In this document: in pieces, positions 51,589 through 59,693 of the stretch
Layout of the letters: every line of letters begins with the position of its first letter
Position numbering within the stretch: the stretch's first letter is position 1
Source: Candidatus Pacearchaeota archaeon
GTDB taxonomy: Archaea; Nanobdellota; Nanobdellia; UBA10117; JABICX01
DNA: 64,000 bases
Direction: 5' to 3'
Assembly: GCA_017608025.1 (NCBI GenBank)
Contig: JAFCGM010000004.1
Coordinates: 1-64,000 of the forward strand
Position numbers and translations under genes: made by a program
The notes under the pieces: generated by a model
The model's input: the letters and a program-made list of their open reading frames with translations, nothing else
Database searches by the model: none
What the model was told of the DNA's origin: nothing

Positions 51589-52708
51589 GTTTAAAAAACA
51601 AATTCTTAAGCAAAACTGTAGCATAGCTTCCTTTTCCAAGCTCAAAACTAACTAAAAAAGAATCTTTTTCTTTTTTCCTGATTGAAAGTTTTTTTGGAAA
51701 AGCTCTTACTTCTCGAAAATCACCTTTAGAAGCAAGCTCAGGCATTCTTGGAAGCTTAAAATCCTCTAAACTTAATCCCTCTTTCTTAAGAATTTTCAAA
51801 CTTTCATTAAAAAAGTAACTTCCATCATCCTCAGAATTAAATCCAATTAAAGGCAATTTTTCTTCACTAAACTCTCCTGCACCTGTGTTAAGTTTCATAT
51901 CAGCAACACAAATAAACTCCTTTCCAGAAACAGTATTTGAAAGTGCTTTGTTCCAAATCCAGGATTGATAAGCATGAATGAAAATCCTTCTCAAATTTTT
52001 AGGCAAAACCCGAAAAGCTCCTGCAAAGTCATTTGAATATTTTATTAAATGATTTAAAATCGATTTTTCCATGGACATAAACCGAGGAACTTTGTTAATA
52101 CATTCTTTCCAATTTCCCCAATTCTTTTTAACAAATTCTGAATAGTCATTTATCTCTTTGTTGTCAATGCCTGTTTTAATTAAAATTCCTTTAAGCGCAT
52201 TTTCAAAATCTCCTTTAAGGAAAAACCTACCTATTTCATGATTGTTTTTTGAAATTCCAAATCTCTGCTCTCCAAAGTAATTCAAAAATCCTTGTTTAAT
52301 TAGAATCTCTGCTCTTTTTTCAAGAACTTTAATATTTGTTTCATCTCCTTTTTCGCAAAAAACCTGTATTTTGAAAAAATTGCCTTCCAGATCCCCCAAA
52401 GTTATCCTTTCATCACTATAGCCTAAAAATTCAAGCTCAATATCTTTCAACTCCACTTTCTCAATATCTTCTTTTTTCGCTTTCCAAATTGAAACAATCT
52501 GCTCAGTCAGTGCGCTCTTGTCTTTGTTTCCAGCAACACCAATCCTCTTTCTACTAACTCTTAAAACCCGACTAACTGCTGAAATTGCTCTCTGCGTAGT
52601 ATAGTTTCTCTTTCTCAAAAGAACATAAGCATACTCACCCTCATCCTGAATCTTTAACTTAGAAATCTCTTTTACAAAAAAATGCTCTGGCTCTTTTTTT
52701 ATTTTCAT
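51578..52708 (-). CDS. truD: tRNA pseudouridine synthase D (TruD)
   Basis: Makes pseudouridine in tRNA (position 13 in bacteria). 376 residues: EPEHFFVKEISKLK at the N-terminus, YVLLRKRNYTTQRAIS, VAGNKDKSALTEQIVS (catalytic Asp, about residue 62), NYFGEQRFGISKNNH, IHAYQSWIWNKALS. Length and motifs fit archaeal TruD. The ATG overlaps the upstream membrane-protein stop by four bases. Confidence 0.93.
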   Translation of the reverse strand: MKIKKEPEHFFVKEISKLKIQDEGEYAYVLLRKRNYTTQRAISAVSRVLRVSRKRIGVAGNKDKSALTEQIVSIWKAKKEDIEKVELKDIELEFLGYSDERITLGDLEGNFFKIQVFCEKGDETNIKVLEKRAEILIKQGFLNYFGEQRFGISKNNHEIGRFFLKGDFENALKGILIKTGIDNKEINDYSEFVKKNWGNWKECINKVPRFMSMEKSILNHLIKYSNDFAGAFRVLPKNLRRIFIHAYQSWIWNKALSNTVSGKEFICVADMKLNTGAGEFSEEKLPLIGFNSEDDGSYFFNESLKILKKEGLSLEDFKLPRMPELASKGDFREVRAFPKKLSIRKKEKDSFLVSFELGKGSYATVLLKNLFFKPKK

Positions 52709-53190
52709 AAAACAAATGAAACTCCTAATGTACTAGTTAAAACTATAAGTGAGGCAATCAGAACGCCTGCTGAAATAACTGCAAATGACCTTCTTTTGTT
52801 GAATTTAAGAATATGTGCAATCAGAACTCCTGTCCAGGCCCCTGTCATTGGCAGAGGAATCGCTACAAACAAAATCAAAGCCAGTTCTCCGAAAACTTCA
52901 AATTTTTTCCTGTTCTTTTCAATCTTCTTCATTGTCCTTGCTCCGAAAAGCTTCAACGCAAGGTCATTTAGCCGCGCAACTTTCAAAAAGTAAAACAAAA
53001 TCGGAATTACTAAAATATTGGCAATCAATCCCAATAAAAATACCATCATTGGATTAAGGCCTAAACTTATTCCCATAATAATAGCTCCTCTAGCTTCTGA
53101 AATCGGAGCCATGCCTAGCAGAAAAACAACCAAATACTTGAAAAAAAGAGGATATGCTTGAAAAAGAGCAGTAGCTATTGAAAAGTCCAT
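52705..53190 (-). CDS. Small multidrug-export family membrane protein
   Basis: About 161 residues from ATG 53190. Four or five TMs; LGMAPISEARGAIIMGISLG and VAIPLPMTGAWTGVLIAHIL are the conserved Pro/Gly motifs of the Sm_multidrug_ex family. The transport substrate is not established for this family. Coupled to truD by ATGA. Confidence 0.82.
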   Translation of the reverse strand: MDFSIATALFQAYPLFFKYLVVFLLGMAPISEARGAIIMGISLGLNPMMVFLLGLIANILVIPILFYFLKVARLNDLALKLFGARTMKKIEKNRKKFEVFGELALILFVAIPLPMTGAWTGVLIAHILKFNKRRSFAVISAGVLIASLIVLTSTLGVSFVL

Positions 53191-53244
53191 GTTAATAAGA
53201 CAAAGACAAAAACATTTATAAAGATTTTTTAGATACATAGCCCT

Positions 53245-53406
53245 ATGGTAATTAAATGTAATTCATGCAAAAAAGAAATACTCAATGATTCCAGAACAGC
53301 AAAATTCCCTTGCCCTGGCTGCGGTAAGGAAACAATAGTCCGCTGCAGTGAATGCAGAAAGAAAAGCATTAAATATGAATGCAAGTGCGGATTTGTAGGA
53401 CCTTAG
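53245..53406 (+). CDS. Small zinc-ribbon protein
   Basis: 53 residues with four CxxC-type pairs: CNSCKKE, CPGCGKE, CSECRKK, CKCGF, enough for two zinc sites. Such two-finger mini-proteins upstream of aEF1B are common in archaea and thought to be RNA-related. It starts nine bases before aEF1B begins (stop 53406, next ATG 53415), so they are co-transcribed. TATA-like sequence sits just before the ATG. Confidence 0.85.
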   Translation: MVIKCNSCKKEILNDSRTAKFPCPGCGKETIVRCSECRKKSIKYECKCGFVGP

Positions 53407-53414
53407 GTGATTTT

Positions 53415-53690
53415 ATGGCAAATGTTATTGTTAAAATAAAAGTTATGCCCGAAAATCCGGAAATCAACCTTGATAAACTTTCAGAAGAGATAAACAAAAA
53501 AATAATTGAATTTGAAGGGCACATCCACAAAACAGAAAAAATTCCAATTGCTTTCGGCCTCGTAGCACTTGAAATAATCTTCATGTATGATGAAAAAAAA
53601 GGCGACTCCGAACCTCTTGAAAAAGACATTGAATCAATTGACGGCGTCCAATCAGTTGAAGTAATTGATGTTCGAAGAGCATTTGGTTAG
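53415..53690 (+). CDS. ef1b: Elongation factor 1-beta (aEF1B)
   Basis: GDP/GTP exchange factor for aEF1A. 91 residues from the ATG at 53415: MANVIVKIKVMPENPEI, IAFGLVALEIIFMYDEK, LEKDIESIDGVQSVEVID, DVRRAFG. These are the signatures of the archaeal factor and the length is standard. The last 25 bases are duplicated downstream. Confidence 0.95.
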   Translation: MANVIVKIKVMPENPEINLDKLSEEINKKIIEFEGHIHKTEKIPIAFGLVALEIIFMYDEKKGDSEPLEKDIESIDGVQSVEVIDVRRAFG

Positions 53691-53758
53691 TTCTCTTTAA
53701 TGGAGGTTTCTCTTTTAAGAGAAAAGTCCTGATGTTCGAAGAGCATTTGGTTAGTTCT
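53666..53758. repeat. 29-bp perfect direct repeat of the aEF1B 3' end (53666-53694, 53730-53758) flanking a hairpin
   Basis: Unit one covers the DVRRAFG end and stop; unit two is identical. The 35-base spacer carries TTTCTCTTTTAAGAGAAA, a hairpin related to those at 50762 and 50827. A further GCGAGCTTTTTTCTAAAAAG hairpin (53781-53810) follows. Confidence 0.85.
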
Positions 53759-53829
53759 ATTTAACAGATATATGTTTTTTGCGAGCTTTTTTCTAAAAAG
53801 CTCAGTGGAGGTTTCTCTTGCTTAAATCT

Positions 53830-54552
53830 TTAAACCTTATTGCCCCAATAATCTTCAAAAGGAATTATTCCGAGCATGCCATACCCAAGCCTATCTGACG
53901 CAAGCATTAAATTTGTATAATTGTTTGCCTGAACATGAATGCAATTCTTTTTATTGTAAACTCGTGGAGAAGTTATTGCTTCATCTAACTCAAAAACAAC
54001 AACTGGCTGGAGTGTTGTTGCATCCTCGCAGCCTATAACCGGAACTTCTTCTGTAATAGGGTCTGTATCCTCTGTAAATGACATTACAATTGTGCTTGAG
54101 TCCAAGTCAGAATTTACAAAAGGAAGAATTCTTCCAAACTCTACTGCAGCAGCTGAAAGCTGCCTCGAACTTCCCTCATTTGGATTAAAAGCAAGGTAAA
54201 TTTTGTTAGCTTGCTTCAAATATCTTACATTATCTGTAACTTCAAAATCTTCTGCATCTCTCGGATCAACATAAAAGGAAATAGGAATCTCCTTCCCAGA
54301 AAAAGGATAATTAAGAACATAATGACCATCAACATGCTCATAAAAATTATAGCCATTGTATTCAAACTTCTCTACAATGTAATTCTCGCCTTCAGATCTG
54401 TTTGAAACAGCAACAACAAGCCCTGAAAATATCATAATCAAAGCAATAAGACCACCAAGCATACCATAAATTTTCTTCTTTTTTTCAGGATTCTTCTTCA
54501 GCTTTTCAACAATTGTCCTCTTCTTTCTATCTCGTTCCTTTGTATTAACCAT
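53830..54552 (-). CDS. Membrane-anchored extracytoplasmic protein, unknown
   Basis: 240 residues. A basic N-terminus (KERDRKKRTIVEKLKKNPEK) precedes one TM (about 29-50), then a soluble exported domain with two Cys (GCEDA, NCIHV) that may pair. No motif recognised. The gap upstream to the S-layer gene (54553-54787) is A/T-rich with only short hairpin-type sequence. Confidence 0.6.
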   Translation of the reverse strand: MVNTKERDRKKRTIVEKLKKNPEKKKKIYGMLGGLIALIMIFSGLVVAVSNRSEGENYIVEKFEYNGYNFYEHVDGHYVLNYPFSGKEIPISFYVDPRDAEDFEVTDNVRYLKQANKIYLAFNPNEGSSRQLSAAAVEFGRILPFVNSDLDSSTIVMSFTEDTDPITEEVPVIGCEDATTLQPVVVFELDEAITSPRVYNKKNCIHVQANNYTNLMLASDRLGYGMLGIIPFEDYWGNKV

Positions 54553-54787
54553 GTCTTTCCTTATCTAATATAAATATAAAAAAGTTATGAAAAATATTGT
54601 TTTTAGAATTGAAAACCATTAACTTATTTTACAGAAAATTAGTTCTTTTTGGGTTAAAAAACCTTTCTTACAAAAAACAGTTTTTTCTTTTAAAATAGTT
54701 TCTTTAGAATAAGGCTTAAACCTAGTTTTCTGCAAGATTAACAAAAAAAGAAAAAGAAAGCGCCAAAGGCGCTTATACATTTACAGC

Positions 54788-56962
54788 TTACTCAGTTGTT
54801 TCCTCTGTCTCAGTTTCTGTTTCTTCTGTAATTGGTGTTATTGTTTCTCCTGAAACAGATACAGATGTTCCACTTAAGTCGTATTCGCCGTAGTTTTTCA
54901 AGACAGTTGCTGCTTCTCTTGTGTTGTCTGCTTCCCATCCAGCTACTACAAGTGCGACATTGCTTCCGCCAAAGGCGTCTTCAACAAGTTTCAACATTGC
55001 TTTGTTTTCTGGAATGGTTGAATCAGCACCATATGCAGGATATGTTAATCCAAGTGCTTCAGCAGTTAATTTGTTTACAGCTGGTCCACCTACCAAAATA
55101 AGTGGCTGTGATGTCTTATCAGTTACTTCTGTGTCTAATTTTACTAATGGAACTCCTGCAACAGAGTTTATAGTAAATGCATCACCAGTTGATGTAACTT
55201 CAGCAGTTGGTCCTGCAACAAGTATGTTTGCCTTGACCTGCTCTGGAGCAATCCACAATACAAACTCGTCACTGTCTCCATGGCTCTCTGGTGTCTCAAC
55301 AATGTTTCCGTAACCAGTTCTCCATGAATCCTCTTTTGAACCGATTTGGTATGGGCTTGTGGATGTCAAGTTAATTTCAATTGCCTCTTTTGTGTCTGCA
55401 GTGTCTCCGAGCTTTGCACCGTCAATGTCTGCCTTGATCTTCATGTCCTCTCCAGCGTCATCAAAGTCATGGAAAGTTATGAAGTCATCTGGTGTTGTAA
55501 GATTTCCTGTTACAATTCCAACTTTGGAACCTGCTGTTGTTATGTCATTAATAATGTATATTTCTGTTCCTTCCTCAATTGGTGTGTCATCTGATGAGTT
55601 CAAAAAGTACTGGATTCTGTTGTCAGAGTTTCTAAATGCTCCAACCCATCTGTTTTCTTCATCAATTAACCAAACTTCATTTGTATCTGTCCATGTTCCA
55701 GAAACATTTACCTTAAATCCTTCATTGTCCTTGCTTGTTACCATGTACAATGCGTAATCGTGGTCAACATCAATTGTAGCTCCAGCCTCGTTTCTTGTAA
55801 CAGTTACATCATCGAATTTTCCAGTAACTTTCATGTCTGCGTCTACGTTTAAGGATTGAAATTCAATGTATCCAAAGTTGTTTGGGAAGTCAAGTTTTTC
55901 TCCTGGAGCAATAACTGGGTCGTCAGAATCTTCTAACTCAAGGTTCATTTTTACTCCGATTTTTGTATTTGCGTCTGCACCGGAAATGTACCATAGCCAT
56001 TTAGCATCTGTTGTATCTTCAGGTTCTCCGAAAATCTCAGCAGAGTCTCCGTCGTTAACTGACTTTGTAACATCTGAACCAACACTTATCTGAACCTGTC
56101 TTGAGTCAATATCATCTGTGTACAAAATGTTTTCAACTTTAACAGTTGTATCGCCAAAGTCATATTGCTCACCTTCTCCAAGGAACTTTGTTTTTGAGCC
56201 AAGCTTTATTGCAACAGAACTCTGTCCAATTGAAGTTACTTCAATGTCATCTCCCTCAAATGTGTATGTTTCTCCAACACCAAGAACTGTTTCATCTCCC
56301 ATATTAATTGTTGCTGAAGTGTCACTTAAGGATGTAATCTCTATAGATTTTCCCAACAAATCAATTTTTAATGGAACTACAGAATTAATTTCTGTGATGT
56401 CCAAATCAGAATCTGTTGATTGCCAGTAAATCTTTGTGTTTGATTCTGTTCCTGTTGTTCCCAAGTAAATTGTTGAACCAAGTTCTGGGTCATCTTCAGA
56501 TGTCAAAATCTCAAATCCACCAACATCAATTACTTCTTCATAATCAATTGTTGAATCGTTTTGTGTCAACTGTGAGTCAGCAAGTCCTGAGATGTGTGTA
56601 TCAGTCATGTAGTCTGGGAAAGAAGTTGTGTCAAGTGTTGCATCCATTATGTCAACATCTTCTGTTCTTCCGCCTGCAACAGTTGTTGTTGTGCTTGCTA
56701 CGCTCTTTGACTCTTGTGCAAGTCTAGCTGCGATGTCTACGGCTCCTGCAAGGTCGCTTGCAAGTCCAGCCGGATTGTTTCCTCCTGTTCCTAGAACAAG
56801 AAGTGTATTCCATTCTCCGTCTTGTACAAATGGTTCTGGGTAGTCTGCTAAATCAGCAGCTGCTACAGCTCCGAAAGCTGTTGCTCCCAACATGGCTACG
56901 CCAGTTGAGATTGCTGCAACTCTTTTCATTGTGTTTTTCGCTTTTAATACGAATTTTTGCAT
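54788..56962 (-). CDS. S-layer protein (methanococcal-type family)
   Basis: 724 residues. A signal peptide (about 1-34, ending GAVAAADLADYPEPF) is followed by EWNTLLVLGTGGNNPAGLAS and the C-terminal PLILVGGPAVNKLTAEALG and VALVVAGWEADNTREAATVL segments, which match the two ends of the archaeal S-layer family. The middle is acidic beta-rich. No C-terminal TM; the tail is TEETETETEETTE. A GAGGT ribosome-binding site precedes the ATG. Probably a highly expressed envelope lattice protein. Confidence 0.9.
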   Translation of the reverse strand: MQKFVLKAKNTMKRVAAISTGVAMLGATAFGAVAAADLADYPEPFVQDGEWNTLLVLGTGGNNPAGLASDLAGAVDIAARLAQESKSVASTTTTVAGGRTEDVDIMDATLDTTSFPDYMTDTHISGLADSQLTQNDSTIDYEEVIDVGGFEILTSEDDPELGSTIYLGTTGTESNTKIYWQSTDSDLDITEINSVVPLKIDLLGKSIEITSLSDTSATINMGDETVLGVGETYTFEGDDIEVTSIGQSSVAIKLGSKTKFLGEGEQYDFGDTTVKVENILYTDDIDSRQVQISVGSDVTKSVNDGDSAEIFGEPEDTTDAKWLWYISGADANTKIGVKMNLELEDSDDPVIAPGEKLDFPNNFGYIEFQSLNVDADMKVTGKFDDVTVTRNEAGATIDVDHDYALYMVTSKDNEGFKVNVSGTWTDTNEVWLIDEENRWVGAFRNSDNRIQYFLNSSDDTPIEEGTEIYIINDITTAGSKVGIVTGNLTTPDDFITFHDFDDAGEDMKIKADIDGAKLGDTADTKEAIEINLTSTSPYQIGSKEDSWRTGYGNIVETPESHGDSDEFVLWIAPEQVKANILVAGPTAEVTSTGDAFTINSVAGVPLVKLDTEVTDKTSQPLILVGGPAVNKLTAEALGLTYPAYGADSTIPENKAMLKLVEDAFGGSNVALVVAGWEADNTREAATVLKNYGEYDLSGTSVSVSGETITPITEETETETEETTE

Positions 56963-56980
56963 TGGTATACCTCGTTTAAA

Positions 56981-56994
56981 CAGTATAAATACTG
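56981..56994 (-). promoter_or_regulatory. S-layer promoter: TATA box within a CAGTAT/ATACTG palindrome
   Basis: CAGTATAAATACTG lies about 20-30 bases before the S-layer ATG. The TATA box being inside an inverted repeat suggests a regulator could compete with TBP. The divergent winged-helix gene at 57155 is a candidate. Confidence 0.45.
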
Positions 56995-57154
56995 CTATTA
57001 GATATAGATATAGTATGAAGAAATTGGTTTAAAAACATTATGGTCATTTTTCAGCCCCATTTATCGTTTTTTACAATTTTTCACTACCAAAATGGAACAA
57101 ACAAACACTCAAATGGCAGTATATTTAAATAATAAACCCTTAATTTAAATAATA

Positions 57155-57475
57155 ATGGCTGAAAAGGAAAAACTGTCAAGAGATGAGAAAAAGGAAATTT
57201 CCAAGATGCGAATAATCACTGCAATAAGCCTTGGAAAAGATAGGAACAAGGAAATTGCAAAATTCCTGGACACTGACAAGTCCTTTGCAGCAAAGAAAGT
57301 CAAGGAACTTGAAGAAGAAGGGCTTGTGGTTAAAGAAGGAGAAGGCCGCCATACAAGGTACAGGCTTAATAAATTTAATGCTCTGACTTTCTTGAAAAGT
57401 AAAGTTATAATCACCAAAGGAGGGAAAAAAGATGAAAGAAAAGGACATGAAGAAAATGAAGAAGAATATGAATAA
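57155..57475 (+). CDS. Winged-helix transcription regulator
   Basis: 106 residues: RIITAISLGKDRNKEIAKFL then DKSFAAKKVKELEEEGLVVK as helix-turn-helix, and KEGEGRHTRYRLN as wing. The tail is acidic (ERKGHEENEEEYE). It is divergent to the S-layer gene and upstream of a small membrane protein, so it may regulate either. Ligand unknown. Confidence 0.75.
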   Translation: MAEKEKLSRDEKKEISKMRIITAISLGKDRNKEIAKFLDTDKSFAAKKVKELEEEGLVVKEGEGRHTRYRLNKFNALTFLKSKVIITKGGKKDERKGHEENEEEYE

Positions 57476-57773
57476 AATAACAAAATCTGGAAGAAAAATA
57501 CTCTATGAGATTACAATGTACAAGCTCTTGGTTATACTATTGGTCGGGCTTCTTGTTTCATTGGTAATTGGTCTCTATTTGGGAAATATAATCGGAAAAG
57601 CAAACGCAGTGGATAATATTGAAATAAATGTTCCTCGTTATTGCTCTTATGACAAGTCAATGAGCAACATTGACATCAAATGCAATGAACTCAGCAATAT
57701 GACTGCAACAGAAATGTGTGAAATACTTTCAACACCATTAAAAAATCAACTAAAAGTGCTTGTTGTAAGATAA
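57432..57773 (+). CDS. Small single-TM protein with extracytoplasmic Cys
   Basis: 113 residues. A strong GGAGG nine bases before the ATG at 57432 decides the start, which overlaps the regulator by 44 bases in another frame. A basic N-terminus, one TM (about 32-52) and an exported part with four Cys follow (RYCSYD, IKCNEL, EMCEIL). Function unknown; co-expressed with the regulator. Confidence 0.6.
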   Translation: MKEKDMKKMKKNMNKITKSGRKILYEITMYKLLVILLVGLLVSLVIGLYLGNIIGKANAVDNIEINVPRYCSYDKSMSNIDIKCNELSNMTATEMCEILSTPLKNQLKVLVVR

Positions 57774-57774
57774 T

Positions 57775-58179
57775 TTATTTATCTTTGTCAGCAAGCAGCT
57801 TGTTTTTAGCTGTAAGTGCTTTTATTTGAATGTCCATGCGGTGAATCTTTGAAATCAAGTCATTGATTACAAAAGTTAGCTCCTGGCTTGATTCTTTTAT
57901 TTCCTCAGGTTCTATTATTTCCACAGAAGATGGATGATAGTCAATAACAAATCCAATAAGTTCTGACATTGAGGGAACTATGAATTCTATTTCCAAAAAT
58001 GTTGAAAAAAGCTTTTTAGAATATTTTTTCGGCTCATTTAGAACTTTATTAATTACTTCGTATTTCTTTGAAAGAGAGTCTGAAAGAAGCTCAATTGTTT
58101 TTTTCAAGTGCTCTTCTGGAGCGCCCACAACTTCAATTATTGCCTTAATTTGAATTTCAGTTTTTCCATCTTTAGCCAT
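57775..58179 (-). CDS. Conserved-looking cytoplasmic protein, unknown
   Basis: 134 residues. The first 85 are alpha/beta with regular strand patterns (KAIIEVVGAPEEHLKKTIEL, FSTFLEIEFIVPSMSELIGF), and the last 45 form a coiled coil. No recognised family. It converges with the previous gene with a one-base gap. Confidence 0.55.
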   Translation of the reverse strand: MAKDGKTEIQIKAIIEVVGAPEEHLKKTIELLSDSLSKKYEVINKVLNEPKKYSKKLFSTFLEIEFIVPSMSELIGFVIDYHPSSVEIIEPEEIKESSQELTFVINDLISKIHRMDIQIKALTAKNKLLADKDK

Positions 58180-58209
58180 AACTCTAAGTCAAGTAATGGG
58201 TTTATAAAT

Positions 58210-58995
58210 TTAATTGTTGTGCATAAGAACAAACAAAAGGAAAATATTCATAAGTGCAGAAAGTCCCAAAAATCCGATTAGAAAATAGTACTTCGTCTTG
58301 TAGGAATCTGAACAATAAACAATCTCACTTTCTGCAATTTCATCAAAAGTTCGGAATTCTTCTTTTTCCAAAAGTGCTGCTGTTTTTGAGCTTTTTATTT
58401 CTTCAGAAGCGCTTTTTTCACTAAATTCCTCAACCAATTTTTCCTCTGAAATATTTTCTTTCTCAACTGAGTCTTCAGTTGCTTCAAATTCTTCAGAAAC
58501 TTCCTCAGCAAAATATCCAGGACTCGGCTCTTCGCACTCTCCTGAAAAAGACTCTCCCTCCTCGCATGAGCCGTCATAATAAAGAAAAGCAATTTTTTCA
58601 CTGTTTTTCTCCAAAGTCACTTCCTCTCCAGAATTTGCCAACCTTCCGCAAATAGAACTTTTTTCAGTATAAAACAAGAATTCAGTTTTAACATCAAAAT
58701 TTTCAAAAACTTCAGACCCTGAACCACCATCAGTAATCAAAGCAAATTCTCCTTTTTTTAAAATGCACTCAGAACTGAAATTTTCCCCGCTTTTTGAAAC
58801 ATATCCGCAGAAAAGAGTGTCATTGCACAAAGTTAACAAAGTCACATTTACATCTTCCTCTTCATCATTGTAAATTTCAACATACTCGTTGTAATTCTCA
58901 TCTTCAATTGGATTATACATAATTTCAGTAATTTCAAGGCAAAAAGCAGGCTGTAAAAACAAAAGAGCAATGGCAATGAGGATAAGTTTTCGCAT
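58210..58995 (-). CDS. Secreted lamin-tail-domain protein with C-terminal TM
   Basis: 261 residues. Signal peptide (1-19), then a lamin-tail domain: LEITEIMYNPIEDENYNEYV, KKGEFALITDGGSG and EKIAFLYYDGSCEEG. A Glu/Ser-rich stalk (about 155-225) leads to a TM (about 237-258) and very short tail. Such domains often sit in surface adhesins or nucleases; no nuclease part is present. Cys pairs are likely disulfides. Confidence 0.78.
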   Translation of the reverse strand: MRKLILIAIALLFLQPAFCLEITEIMYNPIEDENYNEYVEIYNDEEEDVNVTLLTLCNDTLFCGYVSKSGENFSSECILKKGEFALITDGGSGSEVFENFDVKTEFLFYTEKSSICGRLANSGEEVTLEKNSEKIAFLYYDGSCEEGESFSGECEEPSPGYFAEEVSEEFEATEDSVEKENISEEKLVEEFSEKSASEEIKSSKTAALLEKEEFRTFDEIAESEIVYCSDSYKTKYYFLIGFLGLSALMNIFLLFVLMHNN

Positions 58996-59104
58996 TAATA
59001 CACTAAACCACCTAAAAAAATAAAAACAAAGATGTTTTTACTAATATGTGAGTAAAAAACTATTAAAAAGAAAAAAAGCAATATAGTTTAACGGTGAATT
59101 ATTA

Positions 59105-59662
59105 ATGGGACTGTTCAGAAAAAAGAAAAAAGAATTAGATGATCTTCCGCTTTTAACAGATGACTTGCCTCCCTTGCCAGCACTTCCAAAGGAAAGCAAA
59201 AAAGAAGACTTTCCAGAAAATCGGCCATTTATACCTGCAACTCCAAAATCAAATTTTTTAGACAAGGGAAATTTCCCTAAACTCGAAAGCCAAAACAAAG
59301 CTCCAAAAGGACCAAAACCAATGCCACTAGAAACAAGGCATGAAGTTCCGCCTCAGCCAGAAATTCCGCCGCAAAAAAAGAATATGCTTGGAATGGAAAA
59401 AGAAACACGAAAACCAAACATATCTTTTACTGGCAAAGTTGAAGGAAAAAAGGCAAATATCTTTGTAAAACTAGACAAATACAATGAAATAATGGAAACA
59501 CTTGAAGATTTAGAAGGAAAAACACATGACCTTGAAAAAATAATTCGAAAACTTGAAGAAACAAAAGACAAGGAAAAAGACCTAATCTTTAAGTGGAATG
59601 AACTTCTTATTGAAACAAAAAAGCAGATAGAAAAAGTTAACAAAAACTTGCCTTCTGCTTAA
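59105..59662 (+). CDS. Pro-rich protein with C-terminal coiled coil
   Basis: 185 residues. N-terminus GLFRKKKKELDDLPLLTDDL plus PPLPALP resembles that of the protein at 37981 (LDLPPLPPSL). A Pro-rich disordered stretch (to about 115) is followed by FVKLDKYNEIMETLEDLEG and a coiled coil to the end. Perhaps a scaffold in the same envelope/secretion context. It is 31 bases before rqcH. Confidence 0.6.
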   Translation: MGLFRKKKKELDDLPLLTDDLPPLPALPKESKKEDFPENRPFIPATPKSNFLDKGNFPKLESQNKAPKGPKPMPLETRHEVPPQPEIPPQKKNMLGMEKETRKPNISFTGKVEGKKANIFVKLDKYNEIMETLEDLEGKTHDLEKIIRKLEETKDKEKDLIFKWNELLIETKKQIEKVNKNLPSA

Positions 59663-59693
59663 TTTTATATATCTTTCTTTTTTATTTAATTCT

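Noticed and set aside
50693-53810. Calling all CTTTTT-AAAAAG hairpins intrinsic terminators
   Set aside because: Some lie upstream of genes, inside a tRNA intron or between start copies, and archaeal termination does not need such hairpins; a terminator role is possible for some but not supported as the general explanation.
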